A DNA stretch of 57,470 nucleotides from Bacteroidota bacterium (GCA_018266055.1 JAFDYT010000016.1:122914-180383); one strand, 5' to 3'; positions 16,212 to 25,252 are shown, numbered from the stretch's first letter. Translations and numbers: made by a program. Notes: generated from the letters alone by a model not told the origin.

Positions 16212-16781
16212 ATGAGTTCGTTTGAGTATGTCACAGTGTTGATCTCGATTGTGCTCGGTTTGGGAATTACTCAAATCCTCACCGGCATTGCAAAACTGAT
16301 TCAAAGACGCACACGAGTAAAATTATATTGGCCACATCTGCTTTGGATATTATTCATTCTGTTCCTCCATATTCAGGAGTGGTGGGTGATGTATGAGCTG
16401 AAAGGCTATCAACAATGGCGCTTGCCTATTTTTCTTTTCATCATGCTTTATCCCGTGAATTTATTTGTGATGGCGAAGCTTCTCTTCCCCGACAGGATGA
16501 ACGGAAAAATAATTGATTTGAAAATATACTATTACGACAACTACAGAAGCATTTTTACTTTACTGGTACTTTCAGCAATCCTTTCTATCGTTTATAATTT
16601 GTGCATCCTCAATCTAAAAATCCCGGACCAGGTGTTGCAATTGTTGCTAGCAGTTAGCTTCTCACTTATAGTTGTGAAGGATTATTCAAATGAGAAACTG
16701 CATAAAGTCTTATCACTCGTTGTGGTGGTGATCATGTCACTCACGGTGATCATAGAGTGGGATGTGTGGTTGATTAATTGA
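16212..16781 (+). CDS. Multi-pass membrane protein of unknown function
   Basis: A 189-residue, very hydrophobic protein with about five or six membrane segments separated by short charged loops ('IQRRTRVKLYW', 'LFPDRMNGKIIDLKIYYYDNYRS'). It begins 14 bp after the DinB-like gene and is probably the last gene of the redox operon. The pattern 'FEYVTVLISIVLGLGITQILTG' at the N-terminus is common to a family of uncharacterised bacterial membrane proteins. Confidence 0.7.
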   Translation: MSSFEYVTVLISIVLGLGITQILTGIAKLIQRRTRVKLYWPHLLWILFILFLHIQEWWVMYELKGYQQWRLPIFLFIMLYPVNLFVMAKLLFPDRMNGKIIDLKIYYYDNYRSIFTLLVLSAILSIVYNLCILNLKIPDQVLQLLLAVSFSLIVVKDYSNEKLHKVLSLVVVVIMSLTVIIEWDVWLIN

Positions 16782-16852
16782 AGGAATGTCGTTTTGATGA
16801 CGCTTGATTAGTGCCATTAGAAATAAATTGAATGACTTTTCTAATTCACGTA

Positions 16853-16968
16853 TGAGACGAATTTTGTTATTGATCACACTTTCTTCAGGTTTATTCAACT
16901 ATGTCCTGAGTCAAGGGTGCAGTGACGCTGGCTTCTGCACACTGAACCCCTTCAAACCTCGACAGTGA
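16853..16968 (+). pseudogene. N-terminal fragment of an exported protein
   Basis: ATG 16853 opens a signal peptide (MRRILLLITLSSGLFNY...) followed by Q-G-C-S-D-A-G-F-C-T-L-N and stops after 38 codons at TGA 16966-16968. The stop falls where sequence of traJ type begins in another frame (from about 16953), so the two were probably joined by a deletion. The C-S-D-A-G-F-C-T start suggests the beginning of a larger secreted protein; its identity is unknown. Confidence 0.55.
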
Positions 16969-17657
16969 CCGGAACAGCCGCAATGGTTTCAGGTTCGAAT
17001 AATGCCATTGCGTATTTATTAAAACTAAAAGAAGAAGCAATAATGAAAACACCTGCGTGGCAAATGTATGTGGGTGTGGATGGAAGTGGTGATCGAGACA
17101 AATGGTATCGCTACACCCATCCTGACGGAACAGAAGAAGGAACACTGGACGGGCTTGGCAATGATATCAAGTTTGCCATGTCAAAGGCGTCCTACAATTT
17201 CCGCAACACTGTTAAACAATGGATGTCGGAGATACTTACATTCTTTATGAATCAGCTTCACTTTGCATTAACACGATCAGGACGTTTTATCGACATTCAA
17301 CAAGTCGCAAAATATGGAGATACGTTTTTTAGTGCCAACGACACTGCATACTTGATTTTTCTTGTCATGGGCATTGTGGGTTATTTCACCGTGCCGAGCG
17401 TGTCAAATTATATAGTTCATGCCGGAGGAGGAAACACGCTGCTATATAAAGCTTCAAATGTTTTCACAGGTGGCTCACAGGCTGTAGCGAGTACGGCAGC
17501 ATCAAGTGCGGGTAGTTTAATACCGTCTCCAAATCAAACTCAACCAAGCCAGAATCAACCAAGCCAAACATCCAAAACCGCGAACACTTCGAATCCTGAA
17601 AGCAATAGTTCAGGTGACTACATGCATGACAAACTATCTGGCAATAAAACTTCCTGA
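16965..17657 (+). pseudogene. traJ: Conjugative transposon TraJ, internally deleted
   Basis: The reading frame gives 'AIAYLLKLKEEAIMKTP', 'VGVDGSGDRDKWYRYTHPDG', 'GLGNDIKFAMSKASYNFRN' and, further on, 'GDTFFSANDTAYLIFLVMGI', 'GYFTVPSVSNYIVHAGGG'. All are hallmarks of the TraJ membrane protein of Bacteroidetes conjugative transposons. The N-terminus is missing, and the central membrane segments expected between W-M-S-E-I-L and the C-terminal part are absent, replaced by a short junction near 17245. The C-terminal tail is rich in Ser, Asn and Gln. Mating-pore assembly through this gene is therefore lost. Confidence 0.8.
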
Positions 17658-17661
17658 TCCA

Positions 17662-18282
17662 ATGTTCAGTCAATTAAAAAATATCGATACAGCGTTCAAG
17701 CACATCAAACTTTTTTCACTCGTGCTCATTCTCTCGTGCGCAACAATCTGTTGCTATTCCATCTACAAGAGTTTTGAAATGGTGACGCAAGTTCAAGAGC
17801 GCATTTACATCCTTGCCAATGGCAAAGCTTTGGAAGCATGGTCGGCAGAACGCAGAGACAACATTCCAGTGGAGGCAAGAGATCACGTGAAAATGTTTCA
17901 CTACTACTTTTTCACACTTGATCCAGATGATCGAGTTATTGAAGCTAACGTAACGAAGGCTCTATACCTAGCTGACGCGTCAGCAAAACGTCAGTATGAC
18001 AACCTGAAAGAAAGTAGGTACTACTCCAATATCATTTCAGGAAATATCAGTCAGGAGGTTGTTACGGATAGCATCAAAATTGAAGTGAATGACTATCCTT
18101 TCTACTTCCGATGCTATGCAAGACAGAAACTCATCCGCAAAACCTCCATTGTTACCCGAAGCTTAGTTACTGAGGGCTATCTAAGAAATGTTTCGCGCTC
18201 TGATAACAACCCTCATGGATTCCTCATTGAGAAATGGCACACACTTGAAAACAAAGACATCAAAACTGAGAACCGCTTATGA
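17662..18282 (+). CDS. traK: Conjugative transposon protein TraK
   Basis: A 206-residue protein with one N-terminal membrane segment (residues 18-38) and the conserved TraK body: F-K-H-I-K-L-F-S, 'ILANGKALEAWSAERRDNIP', 'VEARDHVKMFHYYFFTLDPD' and R-K-T-S-I-V-T-R-S-L-V-T-E-G-Y-L-R-N near the C-terminus. TraK is a VirB8-like scaffold of the type IV secretion system. ATG 17662 was chosen over 17614, which lies in the traJ remnant. It appears intact, although its neighbours are not, and it overlaps the next gene by 4 bp. Confidence 0.88.
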   Translation: MFSQLKNIDTAFKHIKLFSLVLILSCATICCYSIYKSFEMVTQVQERIYILANGKALEAWSAERRDNIPVEARDHVKMFHYYFFTLDPDDRVIEANVTKALYLADASAKRQYDNLKESRYYSNIISGNISQEVVTDSIKIEVNDYPFYFRCYARQKLIRKTSIVTRSLVTEGYLRNVSRSDNNPHGFLIEKWHTLENKDIKTENRL

Positions 18283-18605
18283 AAGATCACAAAACAAATC
18301 CAATAGACACTGCAAGGGATTCAATATCAACAAAGGTGTCCTTGAAATTAAATCAGTCTAAAAAAGCAATCGCTGATTTCTTGAACTCCAAATTCAATTC
18401 TCTCTCTGCCATGCACAAACGCACAACGCTCTTGTTGTTTGGTCTGATGATGGCCGTAGTGTGTGTTTCCCTTATTGTTCGGTCGATGAACGATGCACAA
18501 GATTCACTTTCATTACGTATCGAGCAGATCACTATTCCCAAAGACATTTATCAAAACCCAAACTATGTGAATAGTAATATTCAAAACGGAAATGACCGAA
18601 GCTGA
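18279..18605 (+). CDS. Conjugation protein remnant, TraL/TraM-like
   Basis: A 108-residue protein with a basic, soluble N-terminal 45 residues, one membrane segment 'TTLLLFGLMMAVVCVSLIVR' and a short periplasmic tail. In CTnDOT-type operons traK is followed by the small traL and then traM, both with a single N-terminal membrane segment. The tail here ends abruptly in sequence unlike either and overlaps the traN fragment by 14 bp, suggesting the region carrying most of traM was deleted. Confidence 0.5.
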   Translation: MKDHKTNPIDTARDSISTKVSLKLNQSKKAIADFLNSKFNSLSAMHKRTTLLLFGLMMAVVCVSLIVRSMNDAQDSLSLRIEQITIPKDIYQNPNYVNSNIQNGNDRS

Positions 18606-19032
18606 CATGGAAAAATATGCCACCAGCATCACTTCTATGAAAAAGAGGAGCATTGTTAAGGAAAGTGAGTACAAAATGAACCTAGCGTTACAAGGCATTT
18701 ACGTCAAGGATGACATCATGTTTTATCGAATCAGGATCGGAAATCAATCAAACATAAACTACAACATCGATTTCCTTAAATTTTCTGTCCGAGATAAAGT
18801 CAGGGTAAAACGCACCGCATCTCAGGAGTTGGCCATCAAGCCACTCTATATATATGGAGACAATCAAGAGGTGAACGGGAAATCCCACACTGACCTGGTT
18901 TATGTCCTTCCAAAATTTACAATACCAGATTCAAAATATCTGAATGTAGAATTATTTGAGGCGAACGGAGGAAGGCACTTTAACCTTGCGATCAAAAACA
19001 AAGACATCGTTAATGCGAGGTTATTGAAATAA
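18592..19032 (+). pseudogene. traN: Conjugative transposon TraN, N-terminally truncated
   Basis: A 146-residue frame carrying the C-terminal half of TraN (DUF4138): 'LQGIYVKDDIMFYRIRIGNQ', S-N-I-N-Y-N-I-D-F-L-K-F, R-T-A-S-Q-E-L-A-I-K-P-L-Y-I-Y-G and 'LPKFTIPDSKYLNVELFEAN'-G-G-R-H. Complete TraN proteins are about twice as long and begin with a signal peptide and a VirB9-like N-terminal domain, which are missing. The fragment has no export signal and cannot function as part of the mating channel. Confidence 0.82.
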
Positions 19033-19075
19033 CTCAAAAGAGTTTTCAACTATAAATCATTTAAATGTTTTATTT

Positions 19076-19879
19076 ATGAATCCTAAGAATTTAGAATTTC
19101 TGAAAGACGGCCTCAAGTATATGGGCTTCGGTGAAAAACTGTATGCTGATCTTGAAGCGAAAATAAATCAACAGCCCACTGAGTTTAATCTCTCGTTACA
19201 AGGTGAATTCAAAAAAGACGGAGTCACCGAAAAAGTGGATTACAAACTTGATTTTAAGAAGTCCGATCAGACGGACATGTATTTCTTTAACCGCTATCAG
19301 GCAACTTTAAAACATGACGATCCAACGCAGGAGAAATCGCAGACATTTTACATTACCAAAAATTCAGGTATCACTGCGAAGGAAGCCTACAACTTGTTAA
19401 GTGGTCGTTCAGTAAATAAAGACCTTACCACAAAAGAAGGCCAACCATTCAACGCGTGGCTACAGCTCGACTTCAATGAAAAAGATAAGAACGACAATTT
19501 CAAAGTGAAGCAACACCACACTGGCTATGGCTATGATCTTGAAGCAACCTTGAATAAATATCCGATCAAAGAATTGGCGAGCGAAGAAGAGAAAGGAAAA
19601 CTCATTAAGTCATTGGAAAAAGGAAATCAACATCCGGTGACTTTCCTAAAGGATGGCAAAGAAGAAAAGATGCATATCGAAGCCAATCCACAATTCAAGA
19701 CCCTGAATCTGTACGATGCTAAAATGCAAAAGGTCTTCCAGGGGATTGAAAAGAAAGAAGAAAAACAAGAACCAGAAAAATCCAAGGAAAAAAAAGAAAC
19801 ACAAAAACAGGAAGTTGACCAGGAGAGTGAGGCGAAATCGGAGAAGAAATCTAAGAAGGGAAAAGGGGTTGGGGTTTAA
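19076..19879 (+). CDS. Conjugative-element hypothetical protein
   Basis: A 267-residue soluble protein: residues 1-215 form a mixed domain with 'FLKDGLKYMGFGEKLYADLE', 'RYQATLKHDDPTQEKSQTFY' and 'GNQHPVTFLKDGKEEKMHIE'; residues 220-267 are an extremely charged Lys/Glu tail. Proteins of this kind are common passengers of Bacteroidetes conjugative elements and part of the sequence recalls DUF3945. Function unknown. It follows traN by 43 bp and ends before a good terminator. Confidence 0.7.
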   Translation: MNPKNLEFLKDGLKYMGFGEKLYADLEAKINQQPTEFNLSLQGEFKKDGVTEKVDYKLDFKKSDQTDMYFFNRYQATLKHDDPTQEKSQTFYITKNSGITAKEAYNLLSGRSVNKDLTTKEGQPFNAWLQLDFNEKDKNDNFKVKQHHTGYGYDLEATLNKYPIKELASEEEKGKLIKSLEKGNQHPVTFLKDGKEEKMHIEANPQFKTLNLYDAKMQKVFQGIEKKEEKQEPEKSKEKKETQKQEVDQESEAKSEKKSKKGKGVGV

Positions 19880-19904
19880 GGTTAACTCCTATAGTATAAC
19901 AAAG

Positions 19905-19932
19905 ACCTGTCTCGACAAAGGCAGGTTTTTTA
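19905..19932 (+). terminator. Rho-independent terminator after the tra remnant
   Basis: ACCTGTC (19905-19911) pairs with GGCAGGT (19920-19926), one G-T pair, with an 8-base loop and followed by a run of T to 19932. It lies 26 bp after the 19076 gene and closes the tra-remnant operon. Confidence 0.75.
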
Positions 19933-20128
19933 TTTGGGCTCTGACTTAAAAGAAGAAGATAGTTTAGATGCATGTAACTGAGGGAATTTTTGACTTCAAG
20001 TTGCGAAATGAACAATAATTTCTGTTTTACATTTTGATTCGGTTAACTCGATTAATAAATACAAGTATCAACGGAATTCTGAGGTTCCATAAACCTGAAA
20101 CCTATTGAAGAAAAAGCAAATAAAAACA

Positions 20129-20158
20129 TAGGATATATTTATCTTTTATTTAGGTTTG
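20129..20158 (+). promoter_or_regulatory. norZ promoter with AGGATA-N4-TATCTT box
   Basis: TAGGTTTG at 20151-20158 fits the Bacteroidetes -7 element, 21 bp before the norZ start. Upstream, AGGATA (20130-20135) and TATCTT (20140-20145) form a dyad with one mismatch, centred 13.5 bp before the -7 element. Boxes of the same type and nearly the same placement lie before 35046 and 42326. The position between -33 and -7 is more typical of a repressor site. Confidence 0.65.
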
Positions 20159-20179
20159 TAATACGAAAAAGCATTAGCT

Positions 20180-22543
20180 ATGTCGAAAACGAAAGGTTTC
20201 ATTTTTGTGTTTCTTAACTCACGCTATTGGTGGGTTTCATTGACGGTAATTTTTCTGATTAGTTTATTTGGTGTATCTCAGATAGGAATCCATACTTACA
20301 CTGAAGCACCTCCTATTCCGGATTTCAAGGGGCAGGGAGGTGTAATTATCTTTGATTCTCAAAATATCAAATCGGGCCAGCAGGTGTTCCAAAAATATTC
20401 CCTAATGGAATATGGGTCAATGTTTGGAGACGGGGCAAATCGCGGCCCTGACTATACTGCTGAAGCGCTGCATCAAGTTGCTATTTTTATGCAAGATTAC
20501 TATCTTAAGTCGATAGCCACAAGCGCAGAAGACCAAACTCTGCAACGCCATGGGATTGCCGACTTAGTAAAGCGGGAAATCAAGGCCAATAATTACAACT
20601 CTGCGACCAATGCCGTTTTGTTAACCGAGGCGCAGGTATTCGCGGCCGTAGAGTTGGAAAAATTCTACCAAAATGCATTTATGGGCGAAGCTGGAAAACG
20701 ATCTGGAAAGCCTGGACGGTATATTCAGAGTTCAGAAGAGATAAAATCATTAACTGCTTTTTTTTTCTGGGGAAGTTGGGTGTGCGGGGTGGAGCGTCCC
20801 GGAAAAGACTACAGCTACACCCATAACTGGCCGTTTGATCCTGAGGCTGGCAACACTCCTAGTTCTGCAATTATTATCTGGAGTATTATAGGATCATTTA
20901 GTCTTATTTTGGTGCTGGGCGCAGTATTATATTACCATGGAAGATTAGAGAATCTGGACGATGAGACGTTTACAAAAAACGCCCACCCATTAATGACCCG
21001 CAAAGACGTGTCGGCCTTCCGCCCGAATACCTTGCAACGAGCTACCTACAGATTTTTTTACGCTGCCATCATTTTGTTCTCCGTGCAAGTGTTGGCTGGT
21101 ATTTTAACGGTACACGATTTTGTAGGGTTTGTGCGATTTTTTGGAGTTGATGTTTCTGAACTGCTCCCCATAACGATCACCCGTAGCTGGCATGTGCAGC
21201 TTTCACTTCTTTGGATTTCAGCTTGCTGGATTGGCGCCTCTTTATTTGTTATGCCTATGCTGTCACCGAAGCAACCCAGAAGGCAATTACTTTGCATCAA
21301 TATTCTTTTTTCATTGATTGTGGTTTTGGTTGCCGGTGGTTTGGTGGGCATGTTTATAGGCCCGAAAGGATTGGCCGGAGGCAACTGGTACTGGTGGGGC
21401 CACCAAGGGTGGGAATACTTAGAACCGGGAAAAGTGTGGCAAATACTTCTGTACGGAATTTTTGCACTTTGGGTATTCATCCTCTATCGTGGACTTGGGC
21501 CAGTAGTTAGTTTAAAGCAGCCTTGGGCTTTGCCCAACTGGCTGATCTACGCCACCACCTGTATTCTCGTTCTTCTTGCCTCCGGGTTTTTGTTCAATCC
21601 AACAACCAACTTTGTCATATCCGATTTTTGGCGTTGGATGGTCATCCACATGTGGGCAGAAGCATTTTTTGAAGTGTTTACCACCATATTGATCGGATAC
21701 TTTATGGTATTGATGGGTTTAGTAAGTTCACAGGCAGTCACGCGCGTTATCTTTATTGCATGTGTGCTGTTTTTGGGCTCGGGGCTGTTGGGCATTTCCC
21801 ATAATTTTTATTGGAACGCGAAGCCTGTTTTTACAATGGCACTAGGGGCAGTGTTTTCCACTCTGCAAGTTGTTCCTCTTATTTTATTGACTCTTGAGGC
21901 CTGGAGATTTAGGAAACTCCCGCATGCACTTTCGGGTCTCCCTATGGCAAGTACGTCATCTCACGCCTTTGGCTTCCCACAAGTGTTTTTGTTTTTGCTG
22001 GGGGTTAATTTCTGGAATTTTTTTGGTGCGGGACTCATGGGCTTTATCATTAATCTCCCAGTTGCCAACTATTATGAACACGGAACTTACCTGACGGTGA
22101 ATCACGGTCATGCTGCGTTGATGGGGGTTTATGGCAATCTTTCGCTCGCAGCTGTATTGTTTTGTTGTCAATTGATATTTCGCTCTGATAGATGGAATGA
22201 TCAACTAGTTGCTACTGCTTTTTGGAGTATTAATGTTGGTTTGTTGCTAATGGTACTTTTGGATTTGTTCCCGGCAGGGATGCTGCAACTTTCGTCAGTG
22301 ATAGAAAAAGGATTATGGTTTGCCCGAAGCGCTGAGTTTATTGAGAGCACTGCATTTCAGACACTCACATGGCTGCGGATAATTGGAGGTGCAACTTTTG
22401 TGATAGGCGGAGTTATTCCGCTCACCTGGTTTGTGGTCTCAAGAAGTAAAAATCTAAAGAAGCCGAAACAAGAAGTGCGTACGATAAATGGACGGAGCAT
22501 GAATCATTCTGAAATGATGCTGCAAGCTGAAGAAGCTGAGTAA
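20180..22543 (+). CDS. norZ: Quinol-dependent nitric oxide reductase, atypical FeB ligand
   Basis: A 787-residue inner-membrane protein with the qNOR layout: an N-terminal TM, a periplasmic domain ('GQQVFQKYSLMEYGSMFGDG', G-P-D-Y-T-A-E), then about 13 TMs of heme-copper oxidase type. It reduces 2 NO to N2O with quinol electrons. Heme ligands are visible at H338 (S-W-H-V-Q-L) and H642/H644 (N-H-G-H). For the non-heme iron, H490 and E494 (H-M-W-A-E) are present, but the usual H-H pair is H541-N542 (S-H-N-F-Y-W), so one FeB histidine is replaced by Asn. No norC partner nearby, as expected of qNOR. Confidence 0.9.
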   Translation: MSKTKGFIFVFLNSRYWWVSLTVIFLISLFGVSQIGIHTYTEAPPIPDFKGQGGVIIFDSQNIKSGQQVFQKYSLMEYGSMFGDGANRGPDYTAEALHQVAIFMQDYYLKSIATSAEDQTLQRHGIADLVKREIKANNYNSATNAVLLTEAQVFAAVELEKFYQNAFMGEAGKRSGKPGRYIQSSEEIKSLTAFFFWGSWVCGVERPGKDYSYTHNWPFDPEAGNTPSSAIIIWSIIGSFSLILVLGAVLYYHGRLENLDDETFTKNAHPLMTRKDVSAFRPNTLQRATYRFFYAAIILFSVQVLAGILTVHDFVGFVRFFGVDVSELLPITITRSWHVQLSLLWISACWIGASLFVMPMLSPKQPRRQLLCINILFSLIVVLVAGGLVGMFIGPKGLAGGNWYWWGHQGWEYLEPGKVWQILLYGIFALWVFILYRGLGPVVSLKQPWALPNWLIYATTCILVLLASGFLFNPTTNFVISDFWRWMVIHMWAEAFFEVFTTILIGYFMVLMGLVSSQAVTRVIFIACVLFLGSGLLGISHNFYWNAKPVFTMALGAVFSTLQVVPLILLTLEAWRFRKLPHALSGLPMASTSSHAFGFPQVFLFLLGVNFWNFFGAGLMGFIINLPVANYYEHGTYLTVNHGHAALMGVYGNLSLAAVLFCCQLIFRSDRWNDQLVATAFWSINVGLLLMVLLDLFPAGMLQLSSVIEKGLWFARSAEFIESTAFQTLTWLRIIGGATFVIGGVIPLTWFVVSRSKNLKKPKQEVRTINGRSMNHSEMMLQAEEAE

Positions 22544-22614
22544 AATGGGTTTGTATTTGAATAAAGATTTTGGATCAATGAATACATTTTTTAATCTTCA
22601 AAAAACCACTACTT

Positions 22615-24465
22615 ATGGAACTCAACCAACAAATCTTGAGCGACATTGTCGTTCATATGAAATATGCGCGCTATATCCCTGAACTGCAACGCAGGGAACT
22701 ATGGCCGGAAATATGTGCGCGCTATGAGCTGATGATGATCGGAAAGTATCCGCTTATTGCTGATGAGATTCGTGAAGTCATGCAGTTTGTGCATGAGAAA
22801 AAAGTGTTGCCCTCCATGCGGGCGATGCAGTTTTCAGGTACACCAATCATCAAGAACAACAGCCGTATCTATAATTGCGCTTACATGCCGTTAGATGATA
22901 TCCGTGCTTTTAGCGAGGCTATGTTTTTGTTGCTTGGCGGAACGGGCGTAGGCTTCTCAGTGCAAACGCATCACGTTGCAAAACTGCCATGCATCAGCAA
23001 GGCTCAAAAACAGCGAAGATATTTGATTGGCGACAGCCTTGAGGGCTGGGCAGACTCCATTAAAATGATAATGAAGGCCTATTTTGGCCAAAGTGAAGCC
23101 ATGCCCCAATTCGACTATTCTGACATTAGACCCAAGGGAGCCCGATTGGTGACAGCAGGTGGTAAAGCGCCAGGCCCTGAGCCGCTGAAAGTTTGCCATG
23201 CTCACGTTACGGCAGTGCTTGATAGGAAAGAAAATGGTGAGCGCCTTTCACCACTCGAATGCCACGACATCATGTGCCATATTGCCAACGCGGTGCTGGC
23301 CGGAGGCATACGCAGGTCGGCCATGATTTCTTTGTTTTCGCCAACCGATGAAGAAATGCTAACATGCAAATTCGGCAAATGGTGGGAGCTCAACGAACAA
23401 CGTGGTCGAGCCAATAATTCTGTAGTACTATCTCGCGAGTTTACCACGCGGGAAGAGTTTTCTGAGTTGTGGAAAAAGATTGAATTGTCTGGGGCTGGTG
23501 AACCGGGATTTTATTTTAGCAACCATCCCGACTGGGGCACAAATCCATGTTGCGAAATCGCATTGCGCCCGTTTCAATTCTGTAACCTTTGCGAAATCAA
23601 TGTGTCTGATGTGGAATCTCAGGACGAACTAAATGCGCGCGCACGTGCTGCTAGTTTTCTTGGCACGTTGCAGGCAGGCTTTACTGACTTTCATTATTTG
23701 CGTGAAGTATGGAAGCACACCACGGAGCAAGATGCGCTCATCGGTGTCGGCATGACCGGTATTGCCAGTGGACGTGTGTTCAAGCTGGATCTCCGCGAAG
23801 CAGCAGACGAAGTAAAACATGTAAACTCTGTTGTCTCAAAAAAAATAAATATTGAATTCGCAGCCCGATGCACCACCATCAAACCATCAGGCACAAGTTC
23901 CTTGGTTCTAGGAACATCTTCAGGCATACACGCATGGCATAATGATTTTTATCTCCGAAGAATGCGCATTGGCAAAAACGAGGCGCTGTATGAATATCTC
24001 GCTGCTCATCATTCCGAATTAATAGAGGATGACCTACTCAATAGTAAACAAGCGATTGTGCGCATACCACAGAAAGCACCTGATAACAGTATTCTTAGAA
24101 ATGAAAACGTTATGGATCTGCTTAACCGTATCAAAGCCTTCAACTTGGAGTGGGTGCGCAGCGGGTATCGATTGGGCAATAATGCCAACAATGTATCCGC
24201 TACAGTCTCCATTAAAGATGATGAATGGGAAGAGGTAGGCGAGTGGATGTGGAATAACAAGGCGTCTTACAACGGCCTCAGCGTTCTTCCGTTTGACAAC
24301 GGAAATTATAAACAGGCACCGTTTGAAGATATCACTGCGGGGGTATTTTATGATCTTGAAAAATCTCTTAAAAATATAGATCTCTCCTTAGTGTTCGAAC
24401 CTGATGATGCTACAGACTTGCAGGCGGAAGCCGCGTGTGCAGGCGGAGCATGTGCTGTTGTTTAA
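22615..24465 (+). CDS. nrdJ: Class II (B12-dependent) ribonucleotide reductase
   Basis: A 616-residue enzyme that makes deoxyribonucleotides using an adenosylcobalamin radical, with no need for oxygen. Active-site residues match the monomeric Lactobacillus-type enzyme: C88 (I-Y-N-C), the N-P-C312-C-E314 motif with the third Cys 11 residues after the first (C323), and a C-terminal redox pair C608/C613 (C-A-G-G-A-C). P-S-M-R-A-M-Q and 'GIRRSAMISLF' are family motifs. At 616 residues it is shorter than the 739 of the L. leichmannii enzyme, probably lacking the N-terminal allosteric region. It follows norZ by 71 bp and is likely expressed with it. Confidence 0.88.
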   Translation: MELNQQILSDIVVHMKYARYIPELQRRELWPEICARYELMMIGKYPLIADEIREVMQFVHEKKVLPSMRAMQFSGTPIIKNNSRIYNCAYMPLDDIRAFSEAMFLLLGGTGVGFSVQTHHVAKLPCISKAQKQRRYLIGDSLEGWADSIKMIMKAYFGQSEAMPQFDYSDIRPKGARLVTAGGKAPGPEPLKVCHAHVTAVLDRKENGERLSPLECHDIMCHIANAVLAGGIRRSAMISLFSPTDEEMLTCKFGKWWELNEQRGRANNSVVLSREFTTREEFSELWKKIELSGAGEPGFYFSNHPDWGTNPCCEIALRPFQFCNLCEINVSDVESQDELNARARAASFLGTLQAGFTDFHYLREVWKHTTEQDALIGVGMTGIASGRVFKLDLREAADEVKHVNSVVSKKINIEFAARCTTIKPSGTSSLVLGTSSGIHAWHNDFYLRRMRIGKNEALYEYLAAHHSELIEDDLLNSKQAIVRIPQKAPDNSILRNENVMDLLNRIKAFNLEWVRSGYRLGNNANNVSATVSIKDDEWEEVGEWMWNNKASYNGLSVLPFDNGNYKQAPFEDITAGVFYDLEKSLKNIDLSLVFEPDDATDLQAEAACAGGACAVV

Positions 24466-24474
24466 TGAGCGCCT

Positions 24475-24508
24475 TAATAGACGAAGGTCCTCTTAGGTCT
24501 ATTATTTT
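24475..24508 (+). terminator. Probable terminator after nrdJ
   Basis: TAATAGAC (24475-24482) and GTCTATTA (24497-24504) form a perfect 8-bp stem with a 14-base loop followed by TTTT, ten bases after the nrdJ stop. The long loop and short T-run make it moderate. The rest of 24510-24720 shows no gene. Confidence 0.5.
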
Positions 24509-24721
24509 GATGGATATATCAAAAACCAATCAAACACTGGTTCTGACAGGAGGATAGAAATCGTAGCGCCCTAAAACTCGTTGCCGGAGACATCTACTGG
24601 TAAATAGTATGTTCAATGAATTTCGCAAAGAACTGTGAACGTTAAGAGTTATAGAATGATGACCAAAATCATGGCTTTAGAAACGTCAACATGATAATTT
24701 TATAAACTTCAAAGCAATTTT

Positions 24722-25129
24722 TTGCAAAAGATGCATCCACTGGCCGAAAATGCAGCAACGTTATTAATCGAACTTAGTCCAGTTGGAGAGATAACTTTTG
24801 CAAACGAAGCTTTTTGGATGATTACTAAATATAAAACTGGTGAATTAATTGGGCAGGATTGCGCCATTATTAATCACCCGGATATGCCAGACCAGCTCCT
24901 CAGAACAGTTTGGGAAACCATTAGCGAAGGCAAAATTTTCAGGGGTGTAATAAAGTTTAAGGCAAAGGATGACAGTGCATTTTGGGCTAGTGTTACAATT
25001 CTTCCGGTGCAAGAAGGGGGAAAAGGAATTGGTAAGCACATCGAAATTTTACAAACCATTTGTGATTCAAAAGTTGCCGGTGAGCGTTTTGAAAAGCAAA
25101 TGTTATCGTTCTATTTAGATCTCAAATAA
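24722..25129 (+). CDS. PAS domain protein
   Basis: A 135-residue protein, a single PAS domain: 'LIELSPVGEITFANEAFWMI', Y-K-T-G-E-L-I-G-Q-D, 'NHPDMPDQLLRTVWETISEG', F-R-G-V-I-K-F-K-A-K-D-D-S-A-F-W, ending 'ILQTICDSKVAGERFEKQML'. This resembles the Aer-type PAS that binds FAD and senses redox state. There is no output domain, so it must act through a partner. Starts may be TTG 24722 or ATG 24731. It stands alone between nrdJ and the convergent ndh gene. Confidence 0.75.
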   Translation: MQKMHPLAENAATLLIELSPVGEITFANEAFWMITKYKTGELIGQDCAIINHPDMPDQLLRTVWETISEGKIFRGVIKFKAKDDSAFWASVTILPVQEGGKGIGKHIEILQTICDSKVAGERFEKQMLSFYLDLK

Positions 25130-25252
25130 AATCGCAAGATTACCAACTCATGCTTAGTTGATAAGCATCATGCAATGGTTTTCTTAATGACTTCTTTTGC
25201 ATGGGGAATAAGGTTGAAAATCATTAGATAAATAAATACCTAAAGCAGAGGT

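Noticed and set aside
16853-19032. Functional type IV conjugation system
   Set aside because: Essential parts such as the traG ATPase are missing and the present genes are truncated.
21058-21480. 140-codon frame on the minus strand inside norZ
   Set aside because: It is antisense to a well conserved gene and shows no domain of its own.
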